From Sphingobacterium zeae (lineage in GTDB: Bacteria; Bacteroidota; Bacteroidia; Sphingobacteriales; Sphingobacteriaceae): a stretch of 64,000 bases of DNA. Positions 54,602 through 63,349 of the stretch are shown here, piece by piece. The position numbers were made by a program, and so were the translations under genes. Below the pieces are notes generated by a model. The model ran no database searches. It saw only the letters and a program-made list of their open reading frames with translations, and was not told the DNA's origin. Position 1 is the stretch's first letter, and the number at the start of each line of letters is the position of its first letter. Location of the stretch: contig NZ_JAUTBA010000001.1 of the NCBI RefSeq assembly GCF_030818895.1, positions 62,001 through 126,000 on the forward strand, in the 5' to 3' direction.

Positions 54602-57600
54602 TTAAAAATTAATATTCCCACCAACTGAAATTATGCGCGGAGCAGGCAAATCCAAATAATCAGGATCGAGATTTTCCTTATTTTTTCGCCAGATCAATCC
54701 CACGTTATTTGCTCCAATGTAAAGTTGGCCTTTGATCTTTTTGTCGTTTAGGCCAAAGTTGTAGCCGAGTCTAATATTTTGCAACCTAATGAGATCACCT
54801 TTGACGATATTATTGGAAGAATGCTGATAAAAAAGATCGCGATAACTATCGTTGGGGTATTGCATCGATGGAACTGCTGTCGCCAATTCGTCCCCCGGTT
54901 GCTGCCATCTTTTAGCAAAATCAGCATGCCCATCCCAGGAGTCAAATAGACTACCATAGACAATGGATTTCTTCTTAAAATAGTGGCCAAATTTAAAGAG
55001 TAGACTAAAATCTAGGTAAAACTTGCCATAACCTATGGTATTATTCCATGCTCCGTATATTGGAGGTAAGGCAGTGCCATGATAATTTAGGTATTGCAGT
55101 GAATCTGTCGTCAGCGCCTGATAATCTTTCGATATTTCGCTATTTTTATATCCCCTCGGATCGCCATTGACGGGATCCAGCCCAGCGGATTTATAAGAGA
55201 AAACTGGGTACAGAGATTTACCCAATAACGGCATAAGCGTCCTCCCACCATCCAGATACAGGTTTGTCGCTCCGATTGTCCCTCTATAATCAGTCACTTT
55301 ATTTTTGCTATAGGAAAAATTAATGGAAGATTGCCAATAACCTTTTCCAAACCTAACGCTTGATGCGAGCGTTAAATCGATCCCATGGGTTGCTATTTTA
55401 CCTACATTTTTTGTCAACAGCGAATAACCCGAAGTCGGATCAAAGGGATCATCAGAAAGCAGGTCAAAAGACTTCTTCCGGTAATAATCTATATTGGCCA
55501 TTAATTTTCCACCATAGATTGAAAAGTCCATTCCGAAATTTAAGGTACGTACCGTTTCCCATTTGAGTCCCGGGTTTGGCGGGCTTCCAATCAGAGCATA
55601 AGGCAAATTGCTGTAATTTGAATTACCGACGTAGCCGATCACAGTTTTATTGAGTGCCCCATAAGGTTGTACACCACCGTAACCGAAGGTTGACCGCAGT
55701 TTAAGATAATCTATCCAATCGGTCTCTTTCATAAATTTTTCCTTTGCTATCTGCCAAGAAAGGCCTGCCGACCATAGTGGATTCCACTGGCTGTTGACAT
55801 TCGTCCCGAAGGAATTCGCGGCATCCTTTCGCGCAGAAAAAGAAAGCCCGTATTTCCCCTTGTATTCGTATAAGCCATTAAAATACATGGAAACGGTTCT
55901 CGACAATGTTCCTGCATACGAATCCAAGGGCGTCATAAACCCGTAGCCGAGCCCACCGTAGAGCTGATAGATAGCATTATAATCCATGCTTTTGCGGCTG
56001 AGAACTTCGGCATTGTAACCATAAGATCCCGAAGAGCGCTGGTCGGCATTTCTGGTATACAGCTCTGTACCGATCAGTGCATTCAAGACATGGTCGCCCC
56101 CAAAAGACTTGTTGAAACTCACTTGTACCCTTCCACGATGCGATTGCATCTCATTGTGAGCATTGCGCAATATAGCTCCAAATGGAAAATCGTACAGCTT
56201 TGCCCCATCGACAATTCGCGTATACTTATTGATCAAATCCCGCACCTCAAAAGAATCCTCTCCGGAAAGCGATTCTGATTTGGTATTACTATTCTCATAA
56301 CCATAAATCAAATCAGCCTTTAAGAACGGTAGGATGTCATAATGCAAGTTAAAATTTAAATAAAGGTGCCGATTCCAGGACTTGTAAGTCGAGTTATCCC
56401 GATCAGCTAAAGGTCGGTAGTTCCAGTCCAATAGACCGTCGGCATTTGCCCTTTCAAGAAAAGATGAATTATAAAATCTTGGGATCGACAGGAAGTTTCC
56501 TTCCGCATCAGCCAATGAAGCATAAGGGTATAACGTATTCTTTCCACCACCGGGCACCATAGGATAACGTGGCGTTGAAGAGAAAATTCGGTCTCGACCA
56601 TTGATCAGAGAAAGCGTGTTCTCTATGGATAACTTTTGCCCCAATTGCCAGCTGTTTATGGCCCGCAAGGTTAACCGGTCATTATTTGCCCCTTTCGTAT
56701 CCCCTATACCCCGATCATAACCAACCGAATAGCGGTTTCTATTGGTTGCATTACTTGTGGATATATCCAAAAAGTACTGCTGATTGACCGCAGCTTGATA
56801 AACATATTTCATCAGGTCATTTCGGTAATCATGCCCTTCCAATTCTTTCAAATTAGTATTCAGATCATTATCAGACAAGATCCCCGCTTTATTGGCATAC
56901 AACATATCCACGACAGGCGAAAATATCGTCGTCTGGTTATAGGCGCTATTATATGCATCTTCGTAATACTTATTATCAAACAGAAAACGCTCGACTTCGA
57001 TAAAATCCTTACTATTGATCACTTTGTTATAGAATAGGTCAGGCTTGCTGCTGACCATTGTTGTCGCTGTGAAATTGATAGTAGGCTTACCGCCCACCTT
57101 TCCCTTTTTGGTTGTCACGACGATCACGCCATTTCCTGCTCGAGATCCCCATATACTGGATGCTGCCGCATCCTTCAATACGGAGACAGATTCCACATCA
57201 TTAGGATTAAGATCATCCAATGTACCATCGTAAGGGAAATTATCGACTACGATGAGGGGCTGGGCCGCTATTTCAGAAAAGGTGTTTATCCCCCGTATAT
57301 TAAGCACCGATTTTCCGCTCCTTCTATCAAACTGCAATCCGGAAACTTTACCTTCTATACGGTCCAAGATCCCTCTGCTCGGGATTTTATTAAAGTCTTT
57401 ATTCGATACCACCCCGAAGCTACCTGTGGCCCGTTCTTTCGGCATAATCTGATATCCCGTGTTGACCTGCACTTCATTCAGTTTATTTTCTTTGGTCTGC
57501 ATCGAAATTATCAAGTTTGCACTATAACTACTCCAGCTGACCTTTTGGGTTTCAAAGCCGATTGCTGACACGGAGACTGTAAGTGGAGTAACTATACTGC

Positions 57601-57778
57601 TTATTTCAAACTTACCCAATGAATCAGTTCGATAAATTGATGCAGATCCCACCAATTTAATATTCGCGTCAGCAATTGGATGCATATGCTGGTCGATAAC
57701 CTTCCCACTGTACCTACCCTGAGCAAATACAGTAAAGCAACAAAGAGTTGCCAAGATGGAGCTAATTATTCGTGTCAT
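54602..57778 (-). CDS. SusC-like TonB-dependent receptor
   Basis: 1058 residues. Signal peptide (IISSILATLCCFTVFAQG), regulatory-like domain (YSGKVIDQHMHPIADANI), TonB box LNEVQVNTGYQ, plug with MPKERATGSFGVVSNKDF, LIVVDNFPYDG and DAAASSIWGSRAGNGVIVVT, barrel ending VGGNINF. The KERATGSF and SSIWGSRAGNG forms match the SusC subgroup that travels with TlpA-like thioredoxins. Its start overlaps the thioredoxin gene by 17 bp. The substrate is unknown; a Cys-containing peptide is possible given the thioredoxin partner, as an inference. Confidence 0.93.
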   Translation of the reverse strand: MTRIISSILATLCCFTVFAQGRYSGKVIDQHMHPIADANIKLVGSASIYRTDSLGKFEISSIVTPLTVSVSAIGFETQKVSWSSYSANLIISMQTKENKLNEVQVNTGYQIMPKERATGSFGVVSNKDFNKIPSRGILDRIEGKVSGLQFDRRSGKSVLNIRGINTFSEIAAQPLIVVDNFPYDGTLDDLNPNDVESVSVLKDAAASSIWGSRAGNGVIVVTTKKGKVGGKPTINFTATTMVSSKPDLFYNKVINSKDFIEVERFLFDNKYYEDAYNSAYNQTTIFSPVVDMLYANKAGILSDNDLNTNLKELEGHDYRNDLMKYVYQAAVNQQYFLDISTSNATNRNRYSVGYDRGIGDTKGANNDRLTLRAINSWQLGQKLSIENTLSLINGRDRIFSSTPRYPMVPGGGKNTLYPYASLADAEGNFLSIPRFYNSSFLERANADGLLDWNYRPLADRDNSTYKSWNRHLYLNFNLHYDILPFLKADLIYGYENSNTKSESLSGEDSFEVRDLINKYTRIVDGAKLYDFPFGAILRNAHNEMQSHRGRVQVSFNKSFGGDHVLNALIGTELYTRNADQRSSGSYGYNAEVLSRKSMDYNAIYQLYGGLGYGFMTPLDSYAGTLSRTVSMYFNGLYEYKGKYGLSFSARKDAANSFGTNVNSQWNPLWSAGLSWQIAKEKFMKETDWIDYLKLRSTFGYGGVQPYGALNKTVIGYVGNSNYSNLPYALIGSPPNPGLKWETVRTLNFGMDFSIYGGKLMANIDYYRKKSFDLLSDDPFDPTSGYSLLTKNVGKIATHGIDLTLASSVRFGKGYWQSSINFSYSKNKVTDYRGTIGATNLYLDGGRTLMPLLGKSLYPVFSYKSAGLDPVNGDPRGYKNSEISKDYQALTTDSLQYLNYHGTALPPIYGAWNNTIGYGKFYLDFSLLFKFGHYFKKKSIVYGSLFDSWDGHADFAKRWQQPGDELATAVPSMQYPNDSYRDLFYQHSSNNIVKGDLIRLQNIRLGYNFGLNDKKIKGQLYIGANNVGLIWRKNKENLDPDYLDLPAPRIISVGGNINF

Positions 57779-58379
57779 AGCGATAATAATTCTTTAGAAA
57801 GGAGTTAACAGATACCCGACCAATCAATCTTTTTAGTGTTATTGCCGCTATTCTTTCATTGGCATCTACCCAAACATAAAATGGGTATACATCGTGCGGA
57901 AACAGCTTAATCAAATAATCATCAGCATATATTGAGGTAAGGTCATTTGTTCGAAGGATATCATTAGGCATATTGTGTATCCGTTGATAAGTATCTTTTT
58001 CACCGTAGGAGTTTACTAACAAAATATTTAATTCCTTCCCGAACTGCTTTTTTAGCTCGACTAAGTCTGGAAAAGCAGCGATACAGGCGCGGCAGGTAGT
58101 AGACCAAAAGTCAAGAATAAAAGATTTGCCTTTGTACTTAGATAGTTCTACGAATGCTGTGTCCCCTTGATTATAGATTTTCACTTTTCGGGACCAGAAA
58201 TCTTGAGGTAATTTATTTCCGACGAGTACCGGCTCCACGGTATTAGACCCATTGGCCCCGCTGTCCTTGCGGGGCGTCTGAGCAGATAAACTAAACATAG
58301 AAACCAAACACAGCAGCGTCGCTCGTGCTCGTTTGCTTTTAAAAGCCTTGTGTAAATTATATAGTATTGTTTTCATCAT
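57762..58379 (-). CDS. TlpA-like thioredoxin-fold protein (CRAC)
   Basis: 205 residues. A signal/membrane segment (ATLLCLVSMFSLSAQ) precedes a thioredoxin fold with FILDFWSTTCRACIAAFPDL, a CxxC active site of the sequence CRAC, and the later NILLVNSYGEKDTY. The cis-Pro loop is YPFYVWVD. It is predicted to reduce or oxidise thiols in the periplasm. It lies directly before the SusC gene with overlapping frames, so the two are made together. The C-terminus is shorter than in TlpA proteins of 350-400 residues. Confidence 0.85.
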   Translation of the reverse strand: MMKTILYNLHKAFKSKRARATLLCLVSMFSLSAQTPRKDSGANGSNTVEPVLVGNKLPQDFWSRKVKIYNQGDTAFVELSKYKGKSFILDFWSTTCRACIAAFPDLVELKKQFGKELNILLVNSYGEKDTYQRIHNMPNDILRTNDLTSIYADDYLIKLFPHDVYPFYVWVDANERIAAITLKRLIGRVSVNSFLKNYYRYDTNN

Positions 58380-58380
58380 C

Positions 58381-58758
58381 TTAAGGTTTTGGTTGGTTAA
58401 TGGATTGAAGAAAATCGTTGATTTTTTTGGTCAGTCTGATTTCCTCCATATTCAGGTCCAGTGTCGACAGTTTTACTTGGGTTGTATCTAAATGGCGGCT
58501 ATGCGTCAGGAAATAGGCTATTAGCGCGCGCAAAATATCCGACAAAAACAACGTTTGCTGTAGAGCCTCTAATTTGCTTTCGGTAGCTTCGCCAAGGGTT
58601 TTGCATTTGAGATCCAATGCATAGAGGTTTTCGCGTATCGTGACTAGCGAATAATGATCCCAAAAGTTTTCGATACATTTCAATGGATCGTAACTGTCTT
58701 CATGGATCTCATAGAATGGCCTGTCGAGATGCAGGAGATCTTCATAAATGGCTTTCAT
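58381..58758 (-). CDS. Hypothetical protein (125 residues), first gene of the TlpA-SusC-SusD operon
   Basis: It has no signal or membrane segment and is mainly helical (LEALQQTLFLSDILRALIAY, EEIRLTKKINDFLQSI). It contains two Cys (PLKCIENFWDHY, LDLKCKTLGE). The gene ends 1 bp before the thioredoxin start. Short helical proteins at this position are common in Sphingobacterial TlpA/SusC loci but I know no function. Confidence 0.65.
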   Translation of the reverse strand: MKAIYEDLLHLDRPFYEIHEDSYDPLKCIENFWDHYSLVTIRENLYALDLKCKTLGEATESKLEALQQTLFLSDILRALIAYFLTHSRHLDTTQVKLSTLDLNMEEIRLTKKINDFLQSINQPKP

Positions 58759-59331
58759 GTGTTTAGTTTTTAGCTGTGACCATAGCGCATAGCTCTCCCT
58801 GTCCGACCGAAATCAGCTCTTTTGTGGGAACCTGAATGGGTTCAGGTCACAGCGGTTAAAAAATAAGAAATAGGTTATCGGACGCGGTGCAGGACAGTTA
58901 CACGTAATTTGATAGAGACGATACCGCGTCCGTTGGCAAAATAAAAAACCGACCTTTTTTATAGAATTTCTATAACAGTATTTTTCTCAAATCTTTGCTT
59001 TTGAAATCGGAAACCCTTACTTTTAAAGTGCGAAGATAAAAGAGATGAGGGCTGTTCAATTTTAGAGCGTGGATCTAAAAAAAATAGGCCGGCAAAATCA
59101 ACAATTGGTATGCTATAAATAGGCCATTACGGCTTTTATATCCATTCGATACCCAGGGGCTATCGGCCATTGTAGATTTTAAGCTTTTGAGAAGCTATTC
59201 CGGTGGGCAGTATTTGTTCTTGATAAGCAATGATACTGCAGGCTGGGTAAGCTGGTCCTTGATCTGCCGTCGTTCTGTAAATGTTCTTAGCTCTTTTGAT
59301 CTCATAATCTTACAATTTGGTTGTCAGCAAG
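58759..59331. other. Intergenic region before the TlpA-SusC-SusD operon, no certain gene
   Basis: About 570 bp. It is the promoter side of the operon reading left. The only candidate gene is a 36-codon minus-strand frame at 59195-59305 (MRSKELRTFTERRQIKDQLT ending CPPE) with no known relatives; I do not list it as a gene. Confidence 0.4.
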
Positions 59332-59545
59332 AGTCTCGAGGGGAAGTAAGAGGGCAAAAATTTATAAATATAAAAGAGGCAAGCCCCACTACCTTCCACT
59401 GAATACGAGGTACGACGAATACCCATGACGCAGTTTCCAATAGGGGAGCTTGCCCCTTCCTTTTGCGAAAATACAAAAAGCACAGGGGGTTCGCAAACCC
59501 TACGTCTCGCGTCATTGAAATTTCGTCGTTTCCGTATTCGAGACT
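59332..59545. other. Nested inverted-repeat element (candidate structured RNA or MITE)
   Basis: Outer arms AGTCTCGA (59332-59339) and TCGAGACT (59538-59545) are exact complements. Inside, a roughly 33-bp imperfect pair starts GAATACGAGG at 59401 and ends CCGTATTC at 59539. A second stem pairs GGCAAGC-CCC (59378-59387) with GGGG-GCTTGCC (59443-59454), and two small hairpins sit inside (AGGGG/CCCCT near 59442-59457; AGGG-GTT/AA-CCCT near 59484-59501). Some stems exclude each other, so alternative folds are possible. No coding sequence fits. It lies about 90 bp upstream of the HTH-like gene at 59636. Confidence 0.55.
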
Positions 59546-59635
59546 AAATCAGATTAACTGATTATAAGACAAATATAAAGATAAAAATCAAAATTAGTCC
59601 TGTTTGAGACTTTTTATTTTAAATAACAAATAAAA

Positions 59636-60121
59636 ATGACTGATTATCAATTAAATAAACTCGAAGAATTCTCCAAATATATTTTATCCATACTTAAGAA
59701 AAAGATTAAAAATAAATCTGAATTAAAAAATAAGTCTAAAGAAATATCAAATCTTCTTAGTGAGAGCTCTCCCAAACTAGATGGCAGAATCTTTCATAAG
59801 ACCTTGATTTTTTTAGGAGAAGATATTGATACTTTCTGTAACAATTATTTTAGTAAACATGAGGGCCATATTTTAGCGAGTCTAAAAAAGAATGAAAACT
59901 TATTTCACGATTTGATCAATCCTTATATAAATAGCCAGAATCAAATTAGTGATAGCTCTAAAATTATTGCGAAGAGATTTAATAGACTTTTCTCAGGAGA
60001 ACTTAATGAGCTATATGCAGATGAAATATATGGCCTTTCTAAAGCTCTAGCATGTAAACCTAGTCAACTTTTCGATTACTTTTACGCTGATGGCGAGAGA
60101 CCAGTAATTGGGTTAAGTTAG
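59636..60121 (+). CDS. Hypothetical protein with XRE-like C-terminal HTH half
   Basis: 161 residues, lysine-rich and AT-rich. The N-terminal half is helical (YQLNKLEEFSKYILSILKKK, LLSESSPKLDGRI). The C-terminal text LNELYADEIYGLSKALACKP, then SQLFDYFY, matches the final helices of XRE/Cro repressors (DEIYxISKAL.CKPSxLF). A decayed second copy of its 3' end is at 30725-30945. It could be the regulator of the neighbouring inverted-repeat element or of itself; neither is shown. Confidence 0.6.
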   Translation: MTDYQLNKLEEFSKYILSILKKKIKNKSELKNKSKEISNLLSESSPKLDGRIFHKTLIFLGEDIDTFCNNYFSKHEGHILASLKKNENLFHDLINPYINSQNQISDSSKIIAKRFNRLFSGELNELYADEIYGLSKALACKPSQLFDYFYADGERPVIGLS

Positions 60122-60362
60122 GATAGCCCAAAAATGGAGAGAAACAAACAGTAAAAAGCTGTTTGTAATTTTTCGATTTAAAAAATTATTTCTATACTAA
60201 ATCAGCCGGTTGAGATATACCAACATCTAGCGAAGCGGCTTAATCTATTAGGGCGCTTTATTATTAACGATAAGATTTTTCATAATTTAGATTTATAAAG
60301 TTTCTCCTCTTTTATCAGCGACGAAAGGGGAGTTTTTTGAGCATATAGCATCTTTAAAATGA

Positions 60363-60389
60363 AAAGCCACTCCCTTTCGGAAATGGCTT
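60363..60389. repeat. Dispersed hairpin repeat, copy 3
   Basis: AAAGCCACTCCCTTTCGGAA then ATGGCTT; it is 35 bp past the C-terminal end of Rpn copy B and likely its terminator. The 241 bp between 60122 and 60362 contains no gene. Confidence 0.75.
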
Positions 60390-60423
60390 AAAATAAATAT
60401 CTATAAACTTTAAAAGTATTTGA

Positions 60424-60768
60424 TTACAGCTTTTCGATCTCTTCGATAGAAAGACCGGTGCCTTTAGCAATATCAGCAATAGGTAAACCCATTTTCTTAA
60501 ACTCCAGTGCAATGGCAATAGCTTCTTCCCGCTTACCTTTTTCAATGCCAGTCTTAAGACCTTTTTCAATGCCTTTCTGAATTCCTTTTTTTTCAGCTTT
60601 ATCTAATAAATATTCTTGAGTGCCCATAGTATCGCTCCTTCCTATTTTTGTTTCTATTTCTTTTTCAAACTTAGATAAATTGCCTACAAAAAGCAATTTA
60701 TCGATCTCTCCTCTGCCATCGAGAACTAATCTATTGAGGAAATATACCCAAAACTTCCTCATTATCAA
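60424..60768 (-). pseudogene. Rpn-family nuclease copy B, C-terminal tail in a separate frame
   Basis: The frame reads NRLVLDGRGEIDKLL, NLSKFEKEIETKIGRSDTMG, TQEYLLDKAEKKGIQKG, several KGI/KGK repeats and GLPIADIAKGTGLSIEEIEK, the usual end of the family. It is disconnected from the nuclease domain (60843-61490) by a stop, the 61-bp hairpin insertion, and a further frame change near LGIF. A short internal protein starting at MGTQEYLL could still be made, as known for Rpn genes. Confidence 0.7.
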
Positions 60769-60790
60769 AACTTACGTAGTAAGTTAGGAA

Positions 60791-60851
60791 CCGTAATGAG
60801 CTATGCTCATTACAGCATCATTTCCTATTAAAAATAATTAAATCAATGATA
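60791..60851 (-). repeat. 61-bp hairpin-bearing insertion in Rpn copy B
   Basis: Same site and length as 42878-42938. The hairpin at 60793-60813 is GTAATGAGC, loop TAT, GCTCATTAC. Compared with copy A, the third base pair is swapped on both arms (T-A to A-T), keeping the stem perfect. Confidence 0.75.
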
Positions 60852-61490
60852 ATCATATAACCCTTGTCGCGTATCCTTATCCATCTCCCGGTTTATCATT
60901 TCATCATAAAGATCGTGTTTAATCGCTTTCAGGCCTTCGTCGCTTATTTTCTTGTTCTTGATAGCCAAAAGAGCAGTAAGAACAATTACAGAAAATGGAT
61001 TCTTATTTGATCGCAATACCGACTCTTGCTGATCCATGATCTTGTAACTGTTAAAATCATAGCGCAATGACGTGCCCATAAATTCTTGCCTATATACCTC
61101 CGGCCGATAGCTTCTATTTTCATCGGCCAGAATAGCTATAGCCGTAATAGGAACTTTATAACGATCCCATATTCTATAAAAATAGCGAAACATGCGCTCG
61201 GCCAAATCACCATTTCCTTTGCTGCTCTGTATCTCAACATGGCAGAGCACAAACTGTTCGCTCCCATCATTTAAATAGACTTTGACGAGCTTATCGACAT
61301 AACGAACTCCCTTACCGTTACTTTCCGGAGGGAATAATTGCTCAAACTCTTTGTCAAGATAATCAAAGGGTCTATTCAAATCAAAAACAGCATCTGCATC
61401 CGGAAAAATAAATCGTAGAAAATGCGAAAATGTTTGCTCCAAAATAGATTTCCACAAGGGATCATCTATACGCCTTCTTCTTGGACTCAT
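60843..61490 (-). CDS. Rpn-family recombination-promoting nuclease, N-terminal catalytic domain (copy B)
   Basis: 215 residues starting MSPRRRRIDDPLWKSILEQT. The PD-(D/E)XK core is complete: Asp in the DKLVKVYLNDGSEQ region and the ExQ of FVLCHVEIQSSKGNGDLAER. The segments PITAIAILADENRSYRPEVY and GTSLRYDFNSYKIM complete the fold. These proteins cut DNA and promote recA-independent recombination; they are multicopy in Bacteroidota. The frame stops at GLYDYH, exactly where the hairpin insertion begins, so only the nuclease domain is made. Compared with copy A at 42533-43329 it lacks the large deletion. Confidence 0.82.
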   Translation of the reverse strand: MSPRRRRIDDPLWKSILEQTFSHFLRFIFPDADAVFDLNRPFDYLDKEFEQLFPPESNGKGVRYVDKLVKVYLNDGSEQFVLCHVEIQSSKGNGDLAERMFRYFYRIWDRYKVPITAIAILADENRSYRPEVYRQEFMGTSLRYDFNSYKIMDQQESVLRSNKNPFSVIVLTALLAIKNKKISDEGLKAIKHDLYDEMINREMDKDTRQGLYDYH

Positions 61491-61680
61491 AATTATTTAT
61501 CAACTGGTTAACAGCATAAAGATAAGAATTATTAATACAAAATACTAATATAATTAGCATTAGTTTAACTATTTTCTATAACATGAACCGCTAGATGTAA
61601 TCATTCATAATATAGTTAGTATTTAAAATTGGTTTCCTTTTATATCGGTAAAAGAGGATTATTGTTGATCTTTAAAATGA

Positions 61681-61706
61681 AAAGCCACTCCCTTTCGGAA
61701 ATGGCT
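61681..61706. repeat. Dispersed hairpin repeat, copy 4
   Basis: AAAGCCACTCCCTTTCGGAA then ATGGCT, virtually identical to copy 3 along with about 60 bp of following Rpn 3' sequence. Confidence 0.75.
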
Positions 61707-61742
61707 CAAAATAAATATCTATAAACTTTAAAAGTATCTGAT

Positions 61743-62110
61743 TACAGCTTTTCGATTTCTTCGATCGAAAGCCGGGTTCCTTTAGCAATATCAGCAATAG
61801 GTAAACCCATTTTCTTAAACTCCAGTGCAATGGCAATAGCTTCTTCCCGCTTTCCTTTCTGAATTCCTTTTTTAATTTGAGAATTGCATCAAATGTTGCA
61901 ATTCCATTCTTTGCAGTTTCTATGATGCCTACCAGAAAAAACTTCAACCATTGCTTGGTTCATTGCATCAATATAATAATGAACTTCTACCCAATCGTCT
62001 CTACGTTCAACTACTAAATCTTCTTTATCTAAAAAAGCATCTTCTATATTAGTTTGTGTACCTTCAATCTTACTACTTTGTGTTGCTTCCTTAGCAACAT
62101 ACATGCTAAT
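61743..62110 (-). pseudogene. Fic/Rpn chimera: internally deleted Fic gene fused to an Rpn 3' end
   Basis: From the right: VAKEATQSSKIEGTQTNIED to EVHYYIDAMNQAM matches Fic residues ~70-125. A jump at a GCAAT microhomology follows to FFLVGIIETAKNGIATFDAI (Fic residues ~270-290), removing the HPFLDGNGR catalytic block. At a shared AAAAAAGGAA the sequence changes to Rpn (KGKREEAIAIALEFKKMG to SIEEIEKL), in another frame. Neither protein can be made. Bases 61491-61680 show no gene. Confidence 0.8.
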
Positions 62111-62225
62111 AATGCCATAGAAAAGATTGAGATTGCACTAAGAACTAAACGCTAATCATAATGCCTAAATTAAGTATTCTTTGGTCTCAAAAAGGAAGCT
62201 GGTATTAAAAAGAATACTGGTTAAC

Positions 62226-62400
62226 AAAATAAATAATCACGCATATAATAACTCTCAGTTATTATAACTATCTTTAAAATTATTCTTAGATTATAAATTA
62301 CCGTACTTGCTCATTCAGATTCGGATCCGGAGTGTCCTATCGACGATACCTGGTTCGTGGTTACTATGCACACGATTTATGTCAAACCAGAAAAGGTGGT
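62226..62400 (+). pseudogene. Decayed copy of the 43610 lipoprotein gene's leader and one propeller-like blade
   Basis: 62226-62286 matches the leader at 43509-43565 (AATAAATNATCACNTCTATA-type text and an identical TATCTTTAAAATTAT). The coding piece CPIDDTWFVVTMHTIYVKPE corresponds to NIDDTLVVATMYKIYMTTDK of the intact gene, with the start and lipobox lost. It runs on as about 46 codons to a stop at 62503. Confidence 0.6.
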
Positions 62401-62480
62401 GGCTAAACGAGGCTGTGAGCAAATTGAGGTATTTATTTCCAATTTAAAACGCGCAGTTCCTAAACATATGAAAAAGAAGC

Positions 62481-62840
62481 TTGAAAAGAAAAATAGTATT
62501 TAATAAAAAGAAACGAGAGCAGTTTAAAAAAGAAAGTGAATTTGTCTTATTTGTCGCTACAACAACCAATTATTTCCTCCGGCCACGGACAATCTATCAA
62601 ATGGCTGCGGACTTTTCGAATGAATATAGTTTCGAAATTACAGCTGAACGGATTAACTCCATTTTAAGAAAGATCGTTGTGAACGGCATTTTAAAGGCGC
62701 ACAAAGTTCCCTATCGTTACGGATTTGGTTATAAGCATATATTATTTAGCACTGTCGTATATTATCATCCCGATCTCGATTGGAATGAACATCCTGAACA
62801 AATAGCGGGCTATAATTGGATGCCTACCTATATTTTCTAG
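62481..62840 (+). CDS. Hypothetical winged-helix-like protein (119 residues), start uncertain
   Basis: The open frame begins at a TTG; no in-frame ATG precedes FVLFVATTTNYFLRPRTIYQ. The block TIYQMAADFSNEYSFEITAE, NSILRKIVVNGILKAHKVPY, RYGFGYKHILF looks like a winged helix ending in a beta hairpin. It overlaps the tail of the decayed lipoprotein fragment in another frame, so it may be a fusion product or have lost its start. No family is recognised. Confidence 0.45.
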   Translation: MKRKIVFNKKKREQFKKESEFVLFVATTTNYFLRPRTIYQMAADFSNEYSFEITAERINSILRKIVVNGILKAHKVPYRYGFGYKHILFSTVVYYHPDLDWNEHPEQIAGYNWMPTYIF

Positions 62841-62942
62841 CGATTTGACTGCAGTTTTTAAGATCAGCGTCAGAGGTATTGCTGTTTGAGCTGTACAGCG
62901 TCAAAGCTATTTTTTATAAGTTAACGATAAATTATTTTTTTC

Positions 62943-63278
62943 ATGAAAAACATAGGGAAGACAATTAGATTACTTCGGATACAGAAAGGCTGGGAACAAG
63001 TAAAATTTGCCAAAAAATTGAACTTATCTAATCCCGCTGTTTCAAAGATCGAAACAGGCTTTACCACGATTACGCTCTCTCGTTTACACCAGATTGCAAG
63101 CGTATTTAATTTGACAACTGCACAGTTATTAGCTCAACATATCACAGGTAACGCAAACGAAAGAGATGAGTGTGCTGAAATTTTAAACAAAATACGACAA
63201 CGTGAGGAAGAAATCAAGCAAATTCAAACGAAGATTATACAACTCTATGAGGAACTATACAAAAAAGATACTGTTTAA
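62943..63278 (+). CDS. Small XRE-family HTH regulator with coiled coil (paralogue of 17047)
   Basis: 111 residues (MKNIGKTIRLLRIQKGWEQV). HTH_3 region NLSNPAVSKIETGFTTITLS and QIASVFNLTTAQLLAQ; the C-terminal helix is CAEILNKIRQREEEIKQIQT then IIQLYEEL. About half the residues match the 17047 protein, including the fixed ends of the coiled coil. It precedes the convergent polysaccharide gene at 63348; small XRE genes of this type are often found at the edges of surface-polysaccharide clusters. Confidence 0.85.
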   Translation: MKNIGKTIRLLRIQKGWEQVKFAKKLNLSNPAVSKIETGFTTITLSRLHQIASVFNLTTAQLLAQHITGNANERDECAEILNKIRQREEEIKQIQTKIIQLYEELYKKDTV

Positions 63279-63323
63279 ATACCAGCTGCACTAAACGCTG
63301 TTATAGCTGCAATTTGTCGCATT

Positions 63324-63349
63324 AAAGCCATTCCTTTTCGGAAATGGCT
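63324..63349. repeat. Dispersed hairpin repeat, copy 5 (terminator between convergent genes)
   Basis: AAAGCCATTCCTTTTCGGAA then ATGGCT; on the minus strand it follows the stop of the sugar-nucleotide gene and ends with AATGGCTTTAAT. Confidence 0.75.

Noticed and set aside
59187..59515. Two opposite open frames over the inverted-repeat element
   Set aside because: Both run through the palindromic sequence, lack ribosome sites and family features.
59332..59545. Retron msr-msd, because outer complementary arms frame a structured region
   Set aside because: No reverse transcriptase gene is present nearby and the downstream protein is HTH-like; the msd-type long hairpin is not clear.
60354..60569. 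Small basic proteins read through the hairpin repeats (ending KGSGFSF)
   Set aside because: They are out-of-frame readings of Rpn 3' ends plus the hairpin and arise at each copy of the repeat.
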